Shown here: positions 8,317 through 17,347 of the stretch, piece by piece | Position numbering within the stretch: the first letter of the stretch is position 1 | Layout of the letters: each line of letters opens with the position of its first letter | NCBI RefSeq assembly: GCF_025399835.1 | Contig: NZ_JAODVR010000001.1 | Coordinates: 992,001 to 1,056,000 of the forward strand | Direction: 5' to 3' | Length of the DNA: 64,000 bases | DNA from: Haloarchaeobius sp. HME9146 | Lineage (GTDB): Archaea > Halobacteriota > Halobacteria > Halobacteriales > Natrialbaceae | Made by a program: the position numbers and the translations under genes | The notes under the pieces: generated by a model | Databases searched by the model: none | Told to the model about the DNA's origin: nothing | What the model saw: only the letters and a program-made list of their open reading frames with translations

Positions 8317-10185
8317 ATGAACGTTGTACCGGACACGAGCGTGGTCATCGACGGCCGCGTGTCCGAGAAAGTCGACGCCGGCGAGTACGCGGGGGCCACC
8401 ATCTCGGTCCCGGAAGCCGTCGTCGCAGAGCTGGAATCGCAGGCGAACGCCGGGCTCGACACCGGCTGGGAGGGACTCGAAGAGCTGCAGCGGCTCGCGG
8501 ACCTCGCCGACGACGGGCGTATCACGCTCGAGTACGTCGGCAAGCGCCCCGACGCCCGCAGCATCGACCACGCCGCCGAGGGCGAGATCGACGCCCAGAT
8601 TCGCGACCTCGCCGCCGACATGGGCGCGACCTTCCTCACCAGCGACGTGGTGCAGTCCCACGTCGCCCAGGCGAAGGGCCTCGACGTGGAACTCCTCTCC
8701 GCGGAAGCCCGCGAGATAGACCGCCTCGCTGTCGAGAACTACTTCGACGAGGCGACCATGAGCGTCCACCTCAAGACGGGCACCGTCCCGAAGGCCAAGC
8801 GCGGCGACATCGGCGACATGCACTACGTCACCATCGCCGACGAGCCCCTCGAAGAGGCGACCATGGCGGAGTACGCCGACGAGATACTCAATGCTGCCAA
8901 GGAGTCCGCCGAGGGCTTCCTCGAACTCTCGCGCACGGGCATGGACATCGTCCAGTTCCGCAACTACCGCATCGCGGTCGCCCGCCCGCCGTTCTCGGAC
9001 GGTATCGAGATCACGGCGGTCCGGCCCATCGCCCAGACCGACATGGAGGACTACGAGCACAGTGGGGAGCTCAAAGACCGCATCCTGGAGCGCCAGCGCG
9101 GCATCCTCATCTCCGGGTCGCCCGGGGCCGGGAAGTCCACGTTCGCCCAGGCGGTCGCCCGCTTCATCTCGGACAACGACTACTCCGTCAAGACGATGGA
9201 GAAACCGCGCGACCTGCAGGTCGGCCCGGACATCACCCAGTACACGGAACTGGACGGCCAGATGGCCAACACGGCCGACGCCCTGCTGATGGTCCGCCCC
9301 GACTACACCATCTACGACGAGGTCAGGAAGACCAACGACTTCGAGGTCTTCGCGGACATGCGCCTCGCCGGCGTCGGGATGATCGGCGTCGTCCACGCCA
9401 CTCGGGCAATCGACGCGCTCCAGCGCCTCGTCGGCCGCGTGGAACTCGGCATGATTCCGCAGGTCGTCGACACCGTCGTCTACATCGAGGACGGTGAGAT
9501 CGCGAAGGTGTACGACGTCCAGACCGAGGTGAAGGTCCCCCATGGCCTCACCGAGGAGGACCTCGCGCGCCCCGTCATCACCATCAACGAGTTCGAGACG
9601 GGCCGCCCCGAGTACGAGATCTACACCTTCAACCGGCAGGTCGTCACCGTCCCGCTCACGGACGACGACGGCAAGAGCGACACCGGCGTCGACCGCATCG
9701 CCAAGCAGGAGATCGAGCGCGAGATCCGCTCCATCGCCCGCGGGCACGTCTCGGTCGACCTGAAGGGCCAGAACAGGGCGGTCGTCTACGTCGAGGACGA
9801 CGACATCTCGGCGGTCATCGGCAAGGGCGGCGGCCGCATCACCGATGTCGAGAACCGCCTCGGCATCGACATCGACGTGCGCACCCACGACGAGAACCCG
9901 AACTACCGCACCGGCGGCTCGGGCGGTGGCGGCGGTCAGACCCAGGGATCAGGACAGCAAGACACCGGCCAGCTCGTCACCCCCGAAATCACGTCCCGGC
10001 ACATCGTCATCCCGGTCGACGGCCACACCGGCGAAACTGTGGAGGTCCGCGCCGACGGCGACTACCTGTTCACGGCGACGGTCGGCCGCGGCGGCGAGGT
10101 GCAGGTCTCCCGTGGCTCGGCTATCGCCGACGAACTGGAGCGTGCCATCGACCGCAAGAACACCGTGACGGTTCACACGGCTTGA
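8317..10185 (+). CDS. PINc domain-P-loop ATPase with C-terminal KH domain
   Basis: This 622-residue protein has a PIN-type nuclease domain at its N-terminus (PDTSVVIDGRV, then acidic residues up to about 130). A secretion-ATPase-like domain follows, with Walker A GSPGAGKSTFAQ near 266 and RPDYTIYDEVRKTNDF as Walker B region. The KH RNA-binding motif AVIGKGGGRITDVENRLG lies near 500, and a Gly/Gln-rich linker precedes a small C-terminal domain. This architecture is conserved across archaea (COG1855). Its role is not settled; RNA binding or processing is likely from PIN plus KH. The ATG at 8317 immediately precedes the PIN core, fixing the start. Confidence 0.92.
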   Translation: MNVVPDTSVVIDGRVSEKVDAGEYAGATISVPEAVVAELESQANAGLDTGWEGLEELQRLADLADDGRITLEYVGKRPDARSIDHAAEGEIDAQIRDLAADMGATFLTSDVVQSHVAQAKGLDVELLSAEAREIDRLAVENYFDEATMSVHLKTGTVPKAKRGDIGDMHYVTIADEPLEEATMAEYADEILNAAKESAEGFLELSRTGMDIVQFRNYRIAVARPPFSDGIEITAVRPIAQTDMEDYEHSGELKDRILERQRGILISGSPGAGKSTFAQAVARFISDNDYSVKTMEKPRDLQVGPDITQYTELDGQMANTADALLMVRPDYTIYDEVRKTNDFEVFADMRLAGVGMIGVVHATRAIDALQRLVGRVELGMIPQVVDTVVYIEDGEIAKVYDVQTEVKVPHGLTEEDLARPVITINEFETGRPEYEIYTFNRQVVTVPLTDDDGKSDTGVDRIAKQEIEREIRSIARGHVSVDLKGQNRAVVYVEDDDISAVIGKGGGRITDVENRLGIDIDVRTHDENPNYRTGGSGGGGGQTQGSGQQDTGQLVTPEITSRHIVIPVDGHTGETVEVRADGDYLFTATVGRGGEVQVSRGSAIADELERAIDRKNTVTVHTA

Positions 10186-10212
10186 GGTCGGGGCGTCACC
10201 GCTTCGAGCCCG

Positions 10213-10443
10213 TCACAGCAACTCACAGGCCACGAGCGAGCCGACGCCGACGAGGGTCCAGACGACCCCGGCGTACCGCGTCAGCGCGACCTTCCACGTC
10301 GCCGGTTCGACGGGTCCACTGGACCGTCGCCCGATGGCATCCAGCATCTCGTCCCACCGTGCCAGTTTCACAGGCCAGAGGACCATGGGTGGCGCGAAGA
10401 AGATGCCCAGCAGGGCCATGCTGTAGTAGCTTCCAGAGCACAT
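10213..10443 (-). CDS. Small haloarchaeal membrane protein
   Basis: This 76-residue protein starts at the ATG at 10443 (MCSGSYYSMALLGIFFAPPM); an internal ATG at 10419 is also possible. It has two hydrophobic segments, one at the N-terminus and one at the C-terminus (AGVVWTLVGVGSLVACELL), with a charged loop WDEMLDAIGRR between them. The layout recalls short two-helix haloarchaeal membrane proteins of the DUF6199 kind, but I am not sure of the family. The gene is convergent with the PINc ATPase. Confidence 0.55.
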   Translation of the reverse strand: MCSGSYYSMALLGIFFAPPMVLWPVKLARWDEMLDAIGRRSSGPVEPATWKVALTRYAGVVWTLVGVGSLVACELL

Positions 10444-10552
10444 GCACTCGTGTCGGATACAGAGAAGTGACACATAGGTCTTCGGTGCCTCCGACCCGGC
10501 AGTTGCTCGTTCGGGCGACGACACCGTGTCCCTCCGTCGTCTGTCGTCTCGC

Positions 10553-11083
10553 TCACCCACAGGCGACGAGTTCCCAGGTGTACGTCGGCGGCTCCTCCGC
10601 GTATTCTGCGCCGGGTGCTCGCGCCGCGAACCGCTCGGTCACGTAGTACCAGCCGTGCGAAGGACTGCTTCCCAGCATCGTCCGAGTCCCGTCCCCCGAT
10701 TCTCCGAAGTCGACCTGCACCGATGCCGTGAGCAGCAATCCTGAGTCGAACCGCTCTACCACCCTCGCGTTCCAGCCGTCGAAGCCGGACACACTCACGT
10801 CTTCGTCCGCTTCCAGTTCGGCCGTGGCGTACGCCTTCTCGAAATCGATGGCGAACGTCTCGGCAGTGGCTTCCGTCAGGGAGGCCGGAAGCGACGGGTA
10901 CTCGCCCTCGGGGAGGGTGGTGACGGCACAGTCTTCACCGGGTACCGGAACACCGGTGGGTGCGCCCGTCGGATTCGTCGTGGTGCTCGCTGTCTCCGTC
11001 GTCGTCGTGGCTACTGGTGCGTCTCCACCGAGACAGCCACCGAGTAGTCCGAGCGCGGCGACGAGGAGGGTCCGTCGGTACAT
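10553..11083 (-). CDS. Haloarchaeal lipoprotein, function unknown
   Basis: This 176-residue protein starts MYRRTLLVAALGLLGGCLGG, a signal with lipobox LLGGC and paired arginines. A Thr-rich linker leads to a globular domain of about 130 residues (LPEGEYPSLPASLTEATAETFAIDFEKAYATAEL). The segment F..DFE.AY is common in haloarchaeal surface lipoproteins of unknown role. A TATA-like run of A/T lies just upstream (about 11084-11098), so the promoter is probably there. Confidence 0.75.
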   Translation of the reverse strand: MYRRTLLVAALGLLGGCLGGDAPVATTTTETASTTTNPTGAPTGVPVPGEDCAVTTLPEGEYPSLPASLTEATAETFAIDFEKAYATAELEADEDVSVSGFDGWNARVVERFDSGLLLTASVQVDFGESGDGTRTMLGSSPSHGWYYVTERFAARAPGAEYAEEPPTYTWELVACG

Positions 11084-11145
11084 AAATATATTTTTTTAGA
11101 CAATACCAAGTACTTTGTGCCGGGTCCGACCCCGGCATCCCTCGA

Positions 11146-11556
11146 TCACTCGTCGTCGTCCGCGTTCGGGTCGAGCAGGTAGTCACCGGCCCGCCAGGTG
11201 AACGTCAGGAACGCCGCGAAGTAGCCGGAACCCGCCCCGATCCAGCCCGCGAGACTACCCAGCGAGCCCTCGAACGCGGTCGCGGCACCCAGCGCGACGA
11301 TGAAGGCGGCCAGTTCCACGAAGACGAGGTCGCCGAACTTCCCGGCGTTCGAGCGATTCGCGAGGTAGTCGTCGGTGTCGAAGTTCGAGCCGATGAGGCC
11401 GAAGACGAGCAGGCCGGCCGGCGTCGAGAACGCGATGCCGATGGCGGTCCGCTGGGCCTCCGAGAGGCCGGCGATAGGTGTCGCCTGGACCGTGCCGGCG
11501 ACGATGCTCGCGAGGAACAGCGTCACCACCACGATGGCGAGTCGTTTGACGTTCAT
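11146..11556 (-). CDS. Four-helix membrane protein, function unknown
   Basis: This 136-residue protein has about four hydrophobic helices: MNVKRLAIVVVTLFLASIVAG at the N-terminus, IGIAFSTPAGLLVFGLIG, LVFVELAAFIVALGAATAF and LAGWIGAGSGYFAAFLTFTW. The tail is short and acidic (DPNADDDE). I do not recognise a family. It lies between a lipoprotein and a pilin-like protein on the same strand, with gaps of about 60 bp. Confidence 0.7.
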   Translation of the reverse strand: MNVKRLAIVVVTLFLASIVAGTVQATPIAGLSEAQRTAIGIAFSTPAGLLVFGLIGSNFDTDDYLANRSNAGKFGDLVFVELAAFIVALGAATAFEGSLGSLAGWIGAGSGYFAAFLTFTWRAGDYLLDPNADDDE

Positions 11557-11616
11557 GGGCAGTGGTACGACAGGCCGGGGAGAAAGGCGGTTCGGTGTGT
11601 GTCGCTGGCGGGGCGC

Positions 11617-12048
11617 TCACGCGCTCGTCTCGTTGCCGGCGAGGGTGTACTCGCCGACGATGTAGCTGCGCGAGCCGCGCTCGTAGATGAGCTGGACGGT
11701 CTGGCCGGACTGGACACCCGAGATGGTCGTCGAGTCGCCCGCACCGACCTCCGCGTCCGGCTCGATGCCGAAGTCGGTCGCGTCCCAGGTGGTCCGCGAG
11801 CCGTCGACGACTATCTGGAGGTCGCCGGCGGTCAGTGCCTCCCCGCCGTCGTGGGTGATACGCAGCTCCGTCTCGCCGGTCTGTTCGAACGCGAACTCGG
11901 TGTCCGGTGGGTTCAGCGGTTCCTGGCCGCCGAAGATGTAGGCACCGCCGACACCGAGGACGCTCGCGGCCAGCATCACGAACACCAGCGCGATGACCCA
12001 CGTCCGCTTCTCCTGTGGGGCGCGCTCGAACTCCGCCTCGTCGGTCAT
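11617..12048 (-). CDS. Type IV pilin-like single-pass membrane protein
   Basis: This 143-residue protein has a charged N-terminus and one hydrophobic helix (TWVIALVFVMLAASVLGVGG). The extracellular beta domain has FAFEQTGETELRITHDGGEAL and GDSTTISGVQSGQTVQLIYE, typical of haloarchaeal pilin and archaellin-like proteins (older DUF1628 group). The canonical prepilin peptidase site is not obvious: there is no SPVIG-type start to the helix. It may be a pilin-domain protein that stays membrane-anchored. Confidence is good for the domain type and low for function. Confidence 0.65.
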   Translation of the reverse strand: MTDEAEFERAPQEKRTWVIALVFVMLAASVLGVGGAYIFGGQEPLNPPDTEFAFEQTGETELRITHDGGEALTAGDLQIVVDGSRTTWDATDFGIEPDAEVGAGDSTTISGVQSGQTVQLIYERGSRSYIVGEYTLAGNETSA

Positions 12049-12150
12049 ATCACTCGCGTCGCGGTCGACCTACAAGTAGCATGCGGCTGTGACGGGTTCG
12101 CCGGCGGACAGCTGTCACTGTCAAGTGCTGAGACCGAAAGGAGAGTGGAC

Positions 12151-12429
12151 TTATTCGGCGCAGCAGGGTTCTGCGTCGCCGCCGTCCGCCGCGACCGCTT
12201 TCTCATCTATCTCGTAGAGGCTCTGTCTTGCGTCGGCGAAGTACACGTCCTGGTTGACGAGATCGATGTCCTGTAGCCGTTCGAGGGCGTACCGGACGGT
12301 TCGTGCGGAGAGCATGGACTCCTCGACGATCTGTTTCTGTGTGAGTGGCCCGTCGTACTCGAGTACTTTGAACACGAGCTTCGCACTCGGCGGGAGCTCC
12401 TCGAGATCTTCCCCAGTTGTAGCGGCCAT
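12151..12429 (-). CDS. Winged helix-turn-helix transcriptional regulator
   Basis: This 92-residue protein starts MAATTGEDLEELPPSAKLVF at 12429. Residues 14-75 form a compact winged helix (LTQKQIVEESMLSARTVRYA as helix-turn-helix, then a wing). This is the MarR/ArsR-like fold common in haloarchaea. The C-terminus ends EPCCAE, a vicinal cysteine pair that could bind metal or sense redox state (inference). A TATA-like element about 30 bp upstream (12453-12462) fits a leaderless transcript. The gene is divergent from the EMC6-like gene. Confidence 0.85.
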   Translation of the reverse strand: MAATTGEDLEELPPSAKLVFKVLEYDGPLTQKQIVEESMLSARTVRYALERLQDIDLVNQDVYFADARQSLYEIDEKAVAADGGDAEPCCAE

Positions 12430-12452
12430 CGTTACGAATCGAAAGCGTCCAC

Positions 12453-12522
12453 GCTCATAAAGATTGACCCCAACGGGTATGGCGGGCGCACACGCGAATC
12501 GCCAAGCGAACGCCTTTTTACG
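12453..12522. promoter_or_regulatory. Divergent promoter region between the HTH gene and the EMC6/ABCE1 pair
   Basis: Two TATA-like boxes face outward: CTTTATGAGC on the minus strand (12462-12453), about 30 bp before the HTH start at 12429, and CCTTTTTACG on the plus strand (12513-12522), about 30 bp before the start at 12544. Both spacings match haloarchaeal leaderless promoters. Confidence 0.55.
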
Positions 12523-12543
12523 AGTCGTCACACACCAACGACC

Positions 12544-12873
12544 ATGGCTACCGAAACAGCTGGCTCCGGCACCGACTCCGGGAGTCAGCACTTTGGGACG
12601 GTCACGCGCACGACGCTGTCGGCGGCGGCTGGCGTCGCCGCAGCGTTCGTCTCCGCGTGGCTCACGGGGGATATGGCTCCGGCAGCAGCCTCCCTCCACC
12701 AGCCCGCACAGGCGGTCGTCCTCGTCGCAATCGCCATCCAGCCCCTCATCCAGCGGCTGCTCGGCGTGTACAAGGACGACTTCGGCGCGAAGGACTTCCT
12801 CTTCATCGCGTTCATGACCTTCTCCATGTGGTTCGTCACGTGGGGCATCATGCTCAGCGCACAGGCCAACTGA
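12544..12873 (+). CDS. EMC6-like membrane protein
   Basis: This 109-residue protein has a short soluble N-terminus and three hydrophobic helices: TLSAAAGVAAAFVSAWLTG, AVVLVAIAIQPLIQRLLGVY and FLFIAFMTFSMWFVTWGIML. The size, topology and position directly upstream of ABCE1 match the haloarchaeal proteins annotated as EMC6-like, relatives of a subunit of the eukaryotic ER membrane protein complex that helps insert membrane proteins. It ends 2 bp before the ABCE1 start, so the two are co-transcribed. That link suggests coupling of translation recycling with membrane insertion (inference). Confidence 0.75.
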   Translation: MATETAGSGTDSGSQHFGTVTRTTLSAAAGVAAAFVSAWLTGDMAPAAASLHQPAQAVVLVAIAIQPLIQRLLGVYKDDFGAKDFLFIAFMTFSMWFVTWGIMLSAQAN

Positions 12874-12875
12874 CC

Positions 12876-14690
12876 ATGGCAGAGGACAGCATCGCGGTGG
12901 TCGACCTGGACCGGTGCCAGCCCGACCGCTGTAACTACGAATGCAAGAACTACTGTCCGCCCAACCGCACGGGGAAGGAGTGCATCACCCTGCGTGGTGA
13001 GGACGCCATGGAGGGCAAGCCCGACCAGGTGCGCATCTCCGAGGAGATCTGTCTGGGCGAGACGTGTGGTATCTGCGTCGAGAAGTGCCCGTTCGACGCC
13101 ATCGAGATCATCAACCTGCCACAGGAGCTGAACGAGGAACCGGCCCACCGCTACGGCGAGAACGCGTTCTCGCTGTACGGGCTGCCGGCGCCCGACTCGG
13201 GGCGCGTGACGGGTATCCTCGGCCCGAACGGTATCGGGAAGACGACGGCCGTCCACATCCTCGCGGGCGAGCTCTCGCCCAACCTCGGGGACTACGGCCA
13301 CGACCCCGACTGGGAGGAGATTCTCGACCGCTACCGCGGCACCGAGTTGCAGGACTTCCTGAAGTCCCTGCGCGACGGCGACGTGACCGTCGCCCGCAAG
13401 CCCCAGTACGTCGACCAGATCCCCAAGCAGTTCGACGGGGTCACCCGGACGCTGCTCGAATCCGCCGACGAGCGCGGTGTCCTCGACGAGCTGGCCGAGC
13501 GCCTCTCCATCACGCCGGTGCTCGACCAGCACATCGACAACCTCTCCGGTGGGGAGCTCCAGCGCGTCGCCCTGGCGGCGACGCTCGCCCGCGACGCGGA
13601 CTTCTACTTCCTGGACGAGATCACGCCGTACCTGGACATCGGCCAGCGCGTCACCGCGGCGCGACTCATCCGCGACCTCGCCGAGGACGGCGACCGGTCG
13701 ATGCTGGTGGTCGAGCACGACCTGGCCATCCTCGACCTGCTCGCGGACAACCTCCACGTCGCCTACGGTGAGCCCGGCGCGTACGGTGTCATCACGAAGC
13801 CGAAATCGGTGCGGAACGGTATCAACGAGTACCTCAAGGGCTACCTCGACAACGAGAACATGCGCATCCGCCCGAACGCCATCAAGTTCGAGGAGCACGC
13901 CCCGCGGACCGTCAGCAAGGGCGAGGTCATCGCGGAGTACCCCGACCTCGAGATGAGCTACGGCGAGGGCGAGTTCGGTCTGGAAGTCGAAGGCGGGAAG
14001 ATTCGCGAGAACGAGGTCCTGGGTATCGTCGGCCCGAACGGAATCGGGAAGTCGACGTTCGCCCAGTTGCTGAACGGTGGCATCGAGCCCACGAAGGGCG
14101 AGATCGACTTCGAGCTCGACATCTCCTACAAGCCGCAGTACATCGAGATCGACCAGCACATGCGGGTCGACGCGTTCCTCGCCTCCATCACGGACCAGTT
14201 CGGCTCCTCGTACTGGGAGACCGAGATCGCCAACCCGCTCCAGCTCGGCCGCATCATGGAGCAGAACCTCACCGACCTCTCGGGCGGTGAGCGCCAGCGC
14301 GTCGCCATCGCGGCGTGTCTCTCCGAGGACGCCGACCTCTACCTGCTCGACGAGCCATCCGCGCACCTCGACGTCGAACAGCGCGTGCAGGCCACGCGCG
14401 CAATCCGGCGCTACGCCGAGAGCCAGGACGCGACGGTCATGGTCATCGACCACGACATCTACATGATCGACCTGCTCGCGGACCGCCTGATGGTGTTCGA
14501 CGGCGAACCCGCGAAGCACGGACACGCGGGCACGCCCCAGGGCATGCGCTCGGGCATGAACGAGTTCCTCGCGAACCTCGACGTGACGTTCCGCCGCGAC
14601 GAGCGCACCAAGCGCCCGCGGGTGAACAAGCCGGACTCGCAGCTCGACCGCCAGCAGAAGTCCGAGGGCGAGTACTACTACGCGCCCTGA
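12876..14690 (+). CDS. ABCE1/Rli1 ribosome recycling ATPase
   Basis: This 604-residue cytosolic protein opens with two ferredoxin-like 4Fe-4S motifs: CQPDRCNYECKNYCP near residue 11 and CLGETCGICVEKCP near 53. Two ABC ATPase domains follow. Their Walker A loops are GPNGIGKTT and GPNGIGKST, and their signatures are LSGGELQRVA and LSGGERQRVA. The enzyme splits 70S ribosomes after termination with aRF1/aPelota in archaea. The start ATG at 12876 sits 2 bp after the upstream stop. Archaea use this protein in place of bacterial RRF/EF-G recycling, so it is strong evidence for an archaeal host. Confidence 0.98.
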   Translation: MAEDSIAVVDLDRCQPDRCNYECKNYCPPNRTGKECITLRGEDAMEGKPDQVRISEEICLGETCGICVEKCPFDAIEIINLPQELNEEPAHRYGENAFSLYGLPAPDSGRVTGILGPNGIGKTTAVHILAGELSPNLGDYGHDPDWEEILDRYRGTELQDFLKSLRDGDVTVARKPQYVDQIPKQFDGVTRTLLESADERGVLDELAERLSITPVLDQHIDNLSGGELQRVALAATLARDADFYFLDEITPYLDIGQRVTAARLIRDLAEDGDRSMLVVEHDLAILDLLADNLHVAYGEPGAYGVITKPKSVRNGINEYLKGYLDNENMRIRPNAIKFEEHAPRTVSKGEVIAEYPDLEMSYGEGEFGLEVEGGKIRENEVLGIVGPNGIGKSTFAQLLNGGIEPTKGEIDFELDISYKPQYIEIDQHMRVDAFLASITDQFGSSYWETEIANPLQLGRIMEQNLTDLSGGERQRVAIAACLSEDADLYLLDEPSAHLDVEQRVQATRAIRRYAESQDATVMVIDHDIYMIDLLADRLMVFDGEPAKHGHAGTPQGMRSGMNEFLANLDVTFRRDERTKRPRVNKPDSQLDRQQKSEGEYYYAP

Positions 14691-14770
14691 GCGCCTGTCT
14701 CCGTTCGGACGCCTGTCACCTTCGTATCGAACCGAAGCGGTAAGGTGCTATCAGTTCTATTTCCCAGTTC

Positions 14771-16087
14771 GTGACACGGCTCCCCCTCCACCTGCGACGG
14801 CTCACGTCGGCGCTCTCCCGCGTCCGTGAGCCGGGCGGCCGCGCCCGGCTGTTCGCGCTCCTGGCGCTGGTCTGTCTGGCCACCGCACTCGCTGGCTACG
14901 CTACCGCCCCCGCCGAACCGCGCCTGACCGTCGCCGAGGAACGGCCCCAGCACAACACGCTCATCGGCCTGCAGGGATACGCCGACGAGGGTCGCGTCAT
15001 CGAGGTGTCGCCCGATGGCGAGGTCGTCTGGGAGTACGATGGGCCGGGCGACATCTTCGACGTGGAGGCGGTGAACGCCTCGACGGTGCAGGTCGCGACC
15101 GCCGACACCGTCCCCGATTCCGACTGTCCCGAGCCGTACGCGAGCGACGAGACCGACGGCTGCGTCCGCAATGCCCTCCAGCTCGTCGACCGCGACACCA
15201 CAGACGTGGTCTGGGAGTACGCCTGGTACGACGTGGAGAAGCACGAGCACGAACTCCACGACGCCGACCGCTACGTGGTCGATGGCGAGCCCCGGTACGT
15301 GCTGGTCGACATGGGCAACGACCGCGTGTTCGCGGTCGACGAATCGGGCGAGAAACTGTGGCAGTGGAACGCCACGGATACCTACGACCGGCCCGACGAC
15401 ATGGGACCGGAGTCCGACTGGACGCACATGAACGACGTGGACCGCATCGAACCGGGCGTCTTCCAGGTGAGCCTGCGGAACTTCGACACCGTCGTCGAAC
15501 TCCACGTGGCCGACGACGGCTCGGTCCGGGTCGAACCGGTCATCGGCCCGAACCAGTTCGCGGGCGCGGCCGGACCGCTGTACGAACAGCACAACCCCGA
15601 CCGGCTGGGCGACGGCTCGCTGCTCGTCGCCGACAGCGAACACGACCGCATCGTCGAGTTCGATTCAGACGGACAGGTGACCTGGCAGGCCGGCGGCAGC
15701 GGCCTGTTCGACTGGCCGCGCGACGGTGACCGGCTGTCGAACGGGCACACGCTCGTCACCGACTCGTACAACGACCGGGTCGTCGAACTCGACGAGAACG
15801 GCGAGGTCGTCTGGGCGGTCGAGACGGGTGACCTGCCGTACGAGGCCGACCGGGTGCAGCCGCGCGAGCCCGCCACCGCGGACGGGAGCGCCGACGGCCC
15901 GAGCGCGTCGGAGGCTGAGCTGTCCTCGAACATCGTCGCCGGCTCGACGGTCGGCAGCTACCTCGAGCTGGCGGTGTCCATCTCGAAGTACGTGCTCCCG
16001 AACGGGCTCGCAGAACAGCTCTACGCGTTGCTCGCGACCATCGTGTTGCTCGGCGTGGCGGGCGTCGAGGGCTATCGGGCTCGCTGA
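14771..16087 (+). CDS. Membrane-anchored arylsulfotransferase-like beta-propeller protein
   Basis: This 438-residue protein probably starts at GTG 14771, since no better ATG precedes the N-terminal hydrophobic helix (LFALLALVCLATALAGYA). The body is a repeated propeller of short blades such as GRVIEVSPDGEVVWEYDGPG and NDRVVELDENGEVVWAVE, with WTHMNDVDRI typical of the arylsulfotransferase (ASST) family. A second hydrophobic helix lies near the C-terminus (LYALLATIVLLGVAGVEGY). Haloarchaea carry several such proteins; the sulfotransferase activity is unproven for them. Its 3' end overlaps the convergent gene by 16 bp. Confidence 0.75.
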   Translation: MTRLPLHLRRLTSALSRVREPGGRARLFALLALVCLATALAGYATAPAEPRLTVAEERPQHNTLIGLQGYADEGRVIEVSPDGEVVWEYDGPGDIFDVEAVNASTVQVATADTVPDSDCPEPYASDETDGCVRNALQLVDRDTTDVVWEYAWYDVEKHEHELHDADRYVVDGEPRYVLVDMGNDRVFAVDESGEKLWQWNATDTYDRPDDMGPESDWTHMNDVDRIEPGVFQVSLRNFDTVVELHVADDGSVRVEPVIGPNQFAGAAGPLYEQHNPDRLGDGSLLVADSEHDRIVEFDSDGQVTWQAGGSGLFDWPRDGDRLSNGHTLVTDSYNDRVVELDENGEVVWAVETGDLPYEADRVQPREPATADGSADGPSASEAELSSNIVAGSTVGSYLELAVSISKYVLPNGLAEQLYALLATIVLLGVAGVEGYRAR

Positions 16088-16782
16088 CCGGGACGCCCGC
16101 GGAGCAGGTCGGCGGTGTCTTCGAAGAACGCTGGAACCGACAGCGGCGTGTCCGGGGCGAACAGGAACAGGGTGCCAGCTTCGGGGTCGCCGTCGGGCGT
16201 GAGCCAGACGACGGTGCCCGCCTCGGTCGTGGTCAGCGTGCCGACCGGTCGGTCGCTGCCGGCTGTCGCGACGGCGCCGTCACGAACCGCCTCGTACAGC
16301 CCGGTCGCTTCGGACTGGGAAAGGGTCAGGTCGTCCTCGCGGTAGACGACCTCGACCGACGCCGGCGTGCAGTGTGCGACACCGGCGAGGCCCCACCCGG
16401 TCCGGGACTGGACGACGCTGACGAGCAGGTCGTCGGAGTAGTCCGCGACGGCCGAGAGCGCCTCGATGATGACCGTCTCGTTCGGGCCGCCCTTGCGGAC
16501 GAATTCGGTCGAGAACTGCTCCATGTACTCGGTCGCCAGCTCTTTCGCCGCCCCGAACGTCGTGGTGGTCCCGACGGTCAGGGGCACGGCGAAGTCGGAC
16601 GAGAACAGTCGGTGAACGCGGACGGTGTAGCCCGCGGGCGTCATGGCGCTGGCTCTCCCCGCAGGTGAGTCGTAGCGCGGCAGGACGCTGACGGTCAGGT
16701 TGCGCGCCTCGTGGTAGAACTCGGCCCCGTGTCGCCCCTCGTACTCGCGGACCCATCCCTCCGGAAGCCCATCCCCCCGCAT
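16072..16782 (-). CDS. Hypothetical haloarchaeal protein next to archaemetzincin
   Basis: This 236-residue protein starts MRGDGLPEGWVREYEGRHGA at 16782, four bases after the stop of the archaemetzincin gene, so the two are one transcript. A longer start at 16815 would overlap the upstream gene and is less likely. The sequence has no signal peptide or membrane helix and shows mixed alpha/beta segments (VEVVYREDDLTLSQSEATGL). I do not recognise a domain. The operon link suggests a shared process with the protease. Confidence 0.7.
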   Translation of the reverse strand: MRGDGLPEGWVREYEGRHGAEFYHEARNLTVSVLPRYDSPAGRASAMTPAGYTVRVHRLFSSDFAVPLTVGTTTTFGAAKELATEYMEQFSTEFVRKGGPNETVIIEALSAVADYSDDLLVSVVQSRTGWGLAGVAHCTPASVEVVYREDDLTLSQSEATGLYEAVRDGAVATAGSDRPVGTLTTTEAGTVVWLTPDGDPEAGTLFLFAPDTPLSVPAFFEDTADLLRGRPGQRAR

Positions 16783-16786
16783 CACC

Positions 16787-17308
16787 TCAGAGCACCATTC
16801 GCTGGCAGGTGCCACACAGCGTCTCTTCTTTGACGTCGACCTCGCGGACCGTCGGCGAGAAGTTCATCACGCAGCGGTTGTTGTCGCAGTGTTCGAGACC
16901 GAGTGTGTGGCCGATCTCGTGGACGATCTCCTTGCGGATGCGGTCCTCGAAGATCTCCTCGGAGCTCTTGTGCGAGAACCCACCGTCACTGGAGGTCTGC
17001 AGTCGGTACGTGGAGACGACGCTCCCGCTGCCGTCGAGATAGGCCAGTCCGAAGACGTAGTTCCGTCGGCGATAGAAGAGGTCCTTGGGGGTGACGGCGA
17101 TGTTCTTCTCCCCGTTACCAACGCGCTCTGCCAGCTGGATGAACTCCTCGGCAGAGTACTGGTTGCGTTTGGGGTCGTACGCACCACTGGGCAGCGACTG
17201 GGGCTCGTGAACGGTCACGTTACAGTTGTAGACCGTCCGCAGCCCTTCGGATGCCGCCCGCTTGACTGGTGCGGACACGTCACCCACAGGAACGATGTCG
17301 ACGTGCAT
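16787..17308 (-). CDS. amzA: Archaemetzincin metalloprotease
   Basis: This 173-residue protein starts MHVDIVPVGDVSAPVKRAAS at 17308. Its catalytic site is HEIGHTLGLEHCDNNRCVMN, followed by a second zinc site of Cys residues ending CGTCQRM. The pattern HExxHxxGxxHC with a four-Cys site defines archaemetzincins (M54), which are close to the typical 170-200 residues. It probably cleaves peptides in the cytosol; native substrates are unknown. It is transcribed divergently from the UPF0146 gene. Confidence 0.95.
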   Translation of the reverse strand: MHVDIVPVGDVSAPVKRAASEGLRTVYNCNVTVHEPQSLPSGAYDPKRNQYSAEEFIQLAERVGNGEKNIAVTPKDLFYRRRNYVFGLAYLDGSGSVVSTYRLQTSSDGGFSHKSSEEIFEDRIRKEIVHEIGHTLGLEHCDNNRCVMNFSPTVREVDVKEETLCGTCQRMVL

Positions 17309-17347
17309 GCCAAACGATAAGGCAGCTTCGGGCATAAACATCCCGCC

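Noticed and set aside
8245-9888. 547-codon minus-strand frame opposite the PINc ATPase
   Set aside because: Antisense shadow of a confident gene.
12585-14525. 646-codon minus-strand frame opposite ABCE1
   Set aside because: It lies wholly antisense to a confident ABCE1 and EMC6 pair, with no recognisable domain.
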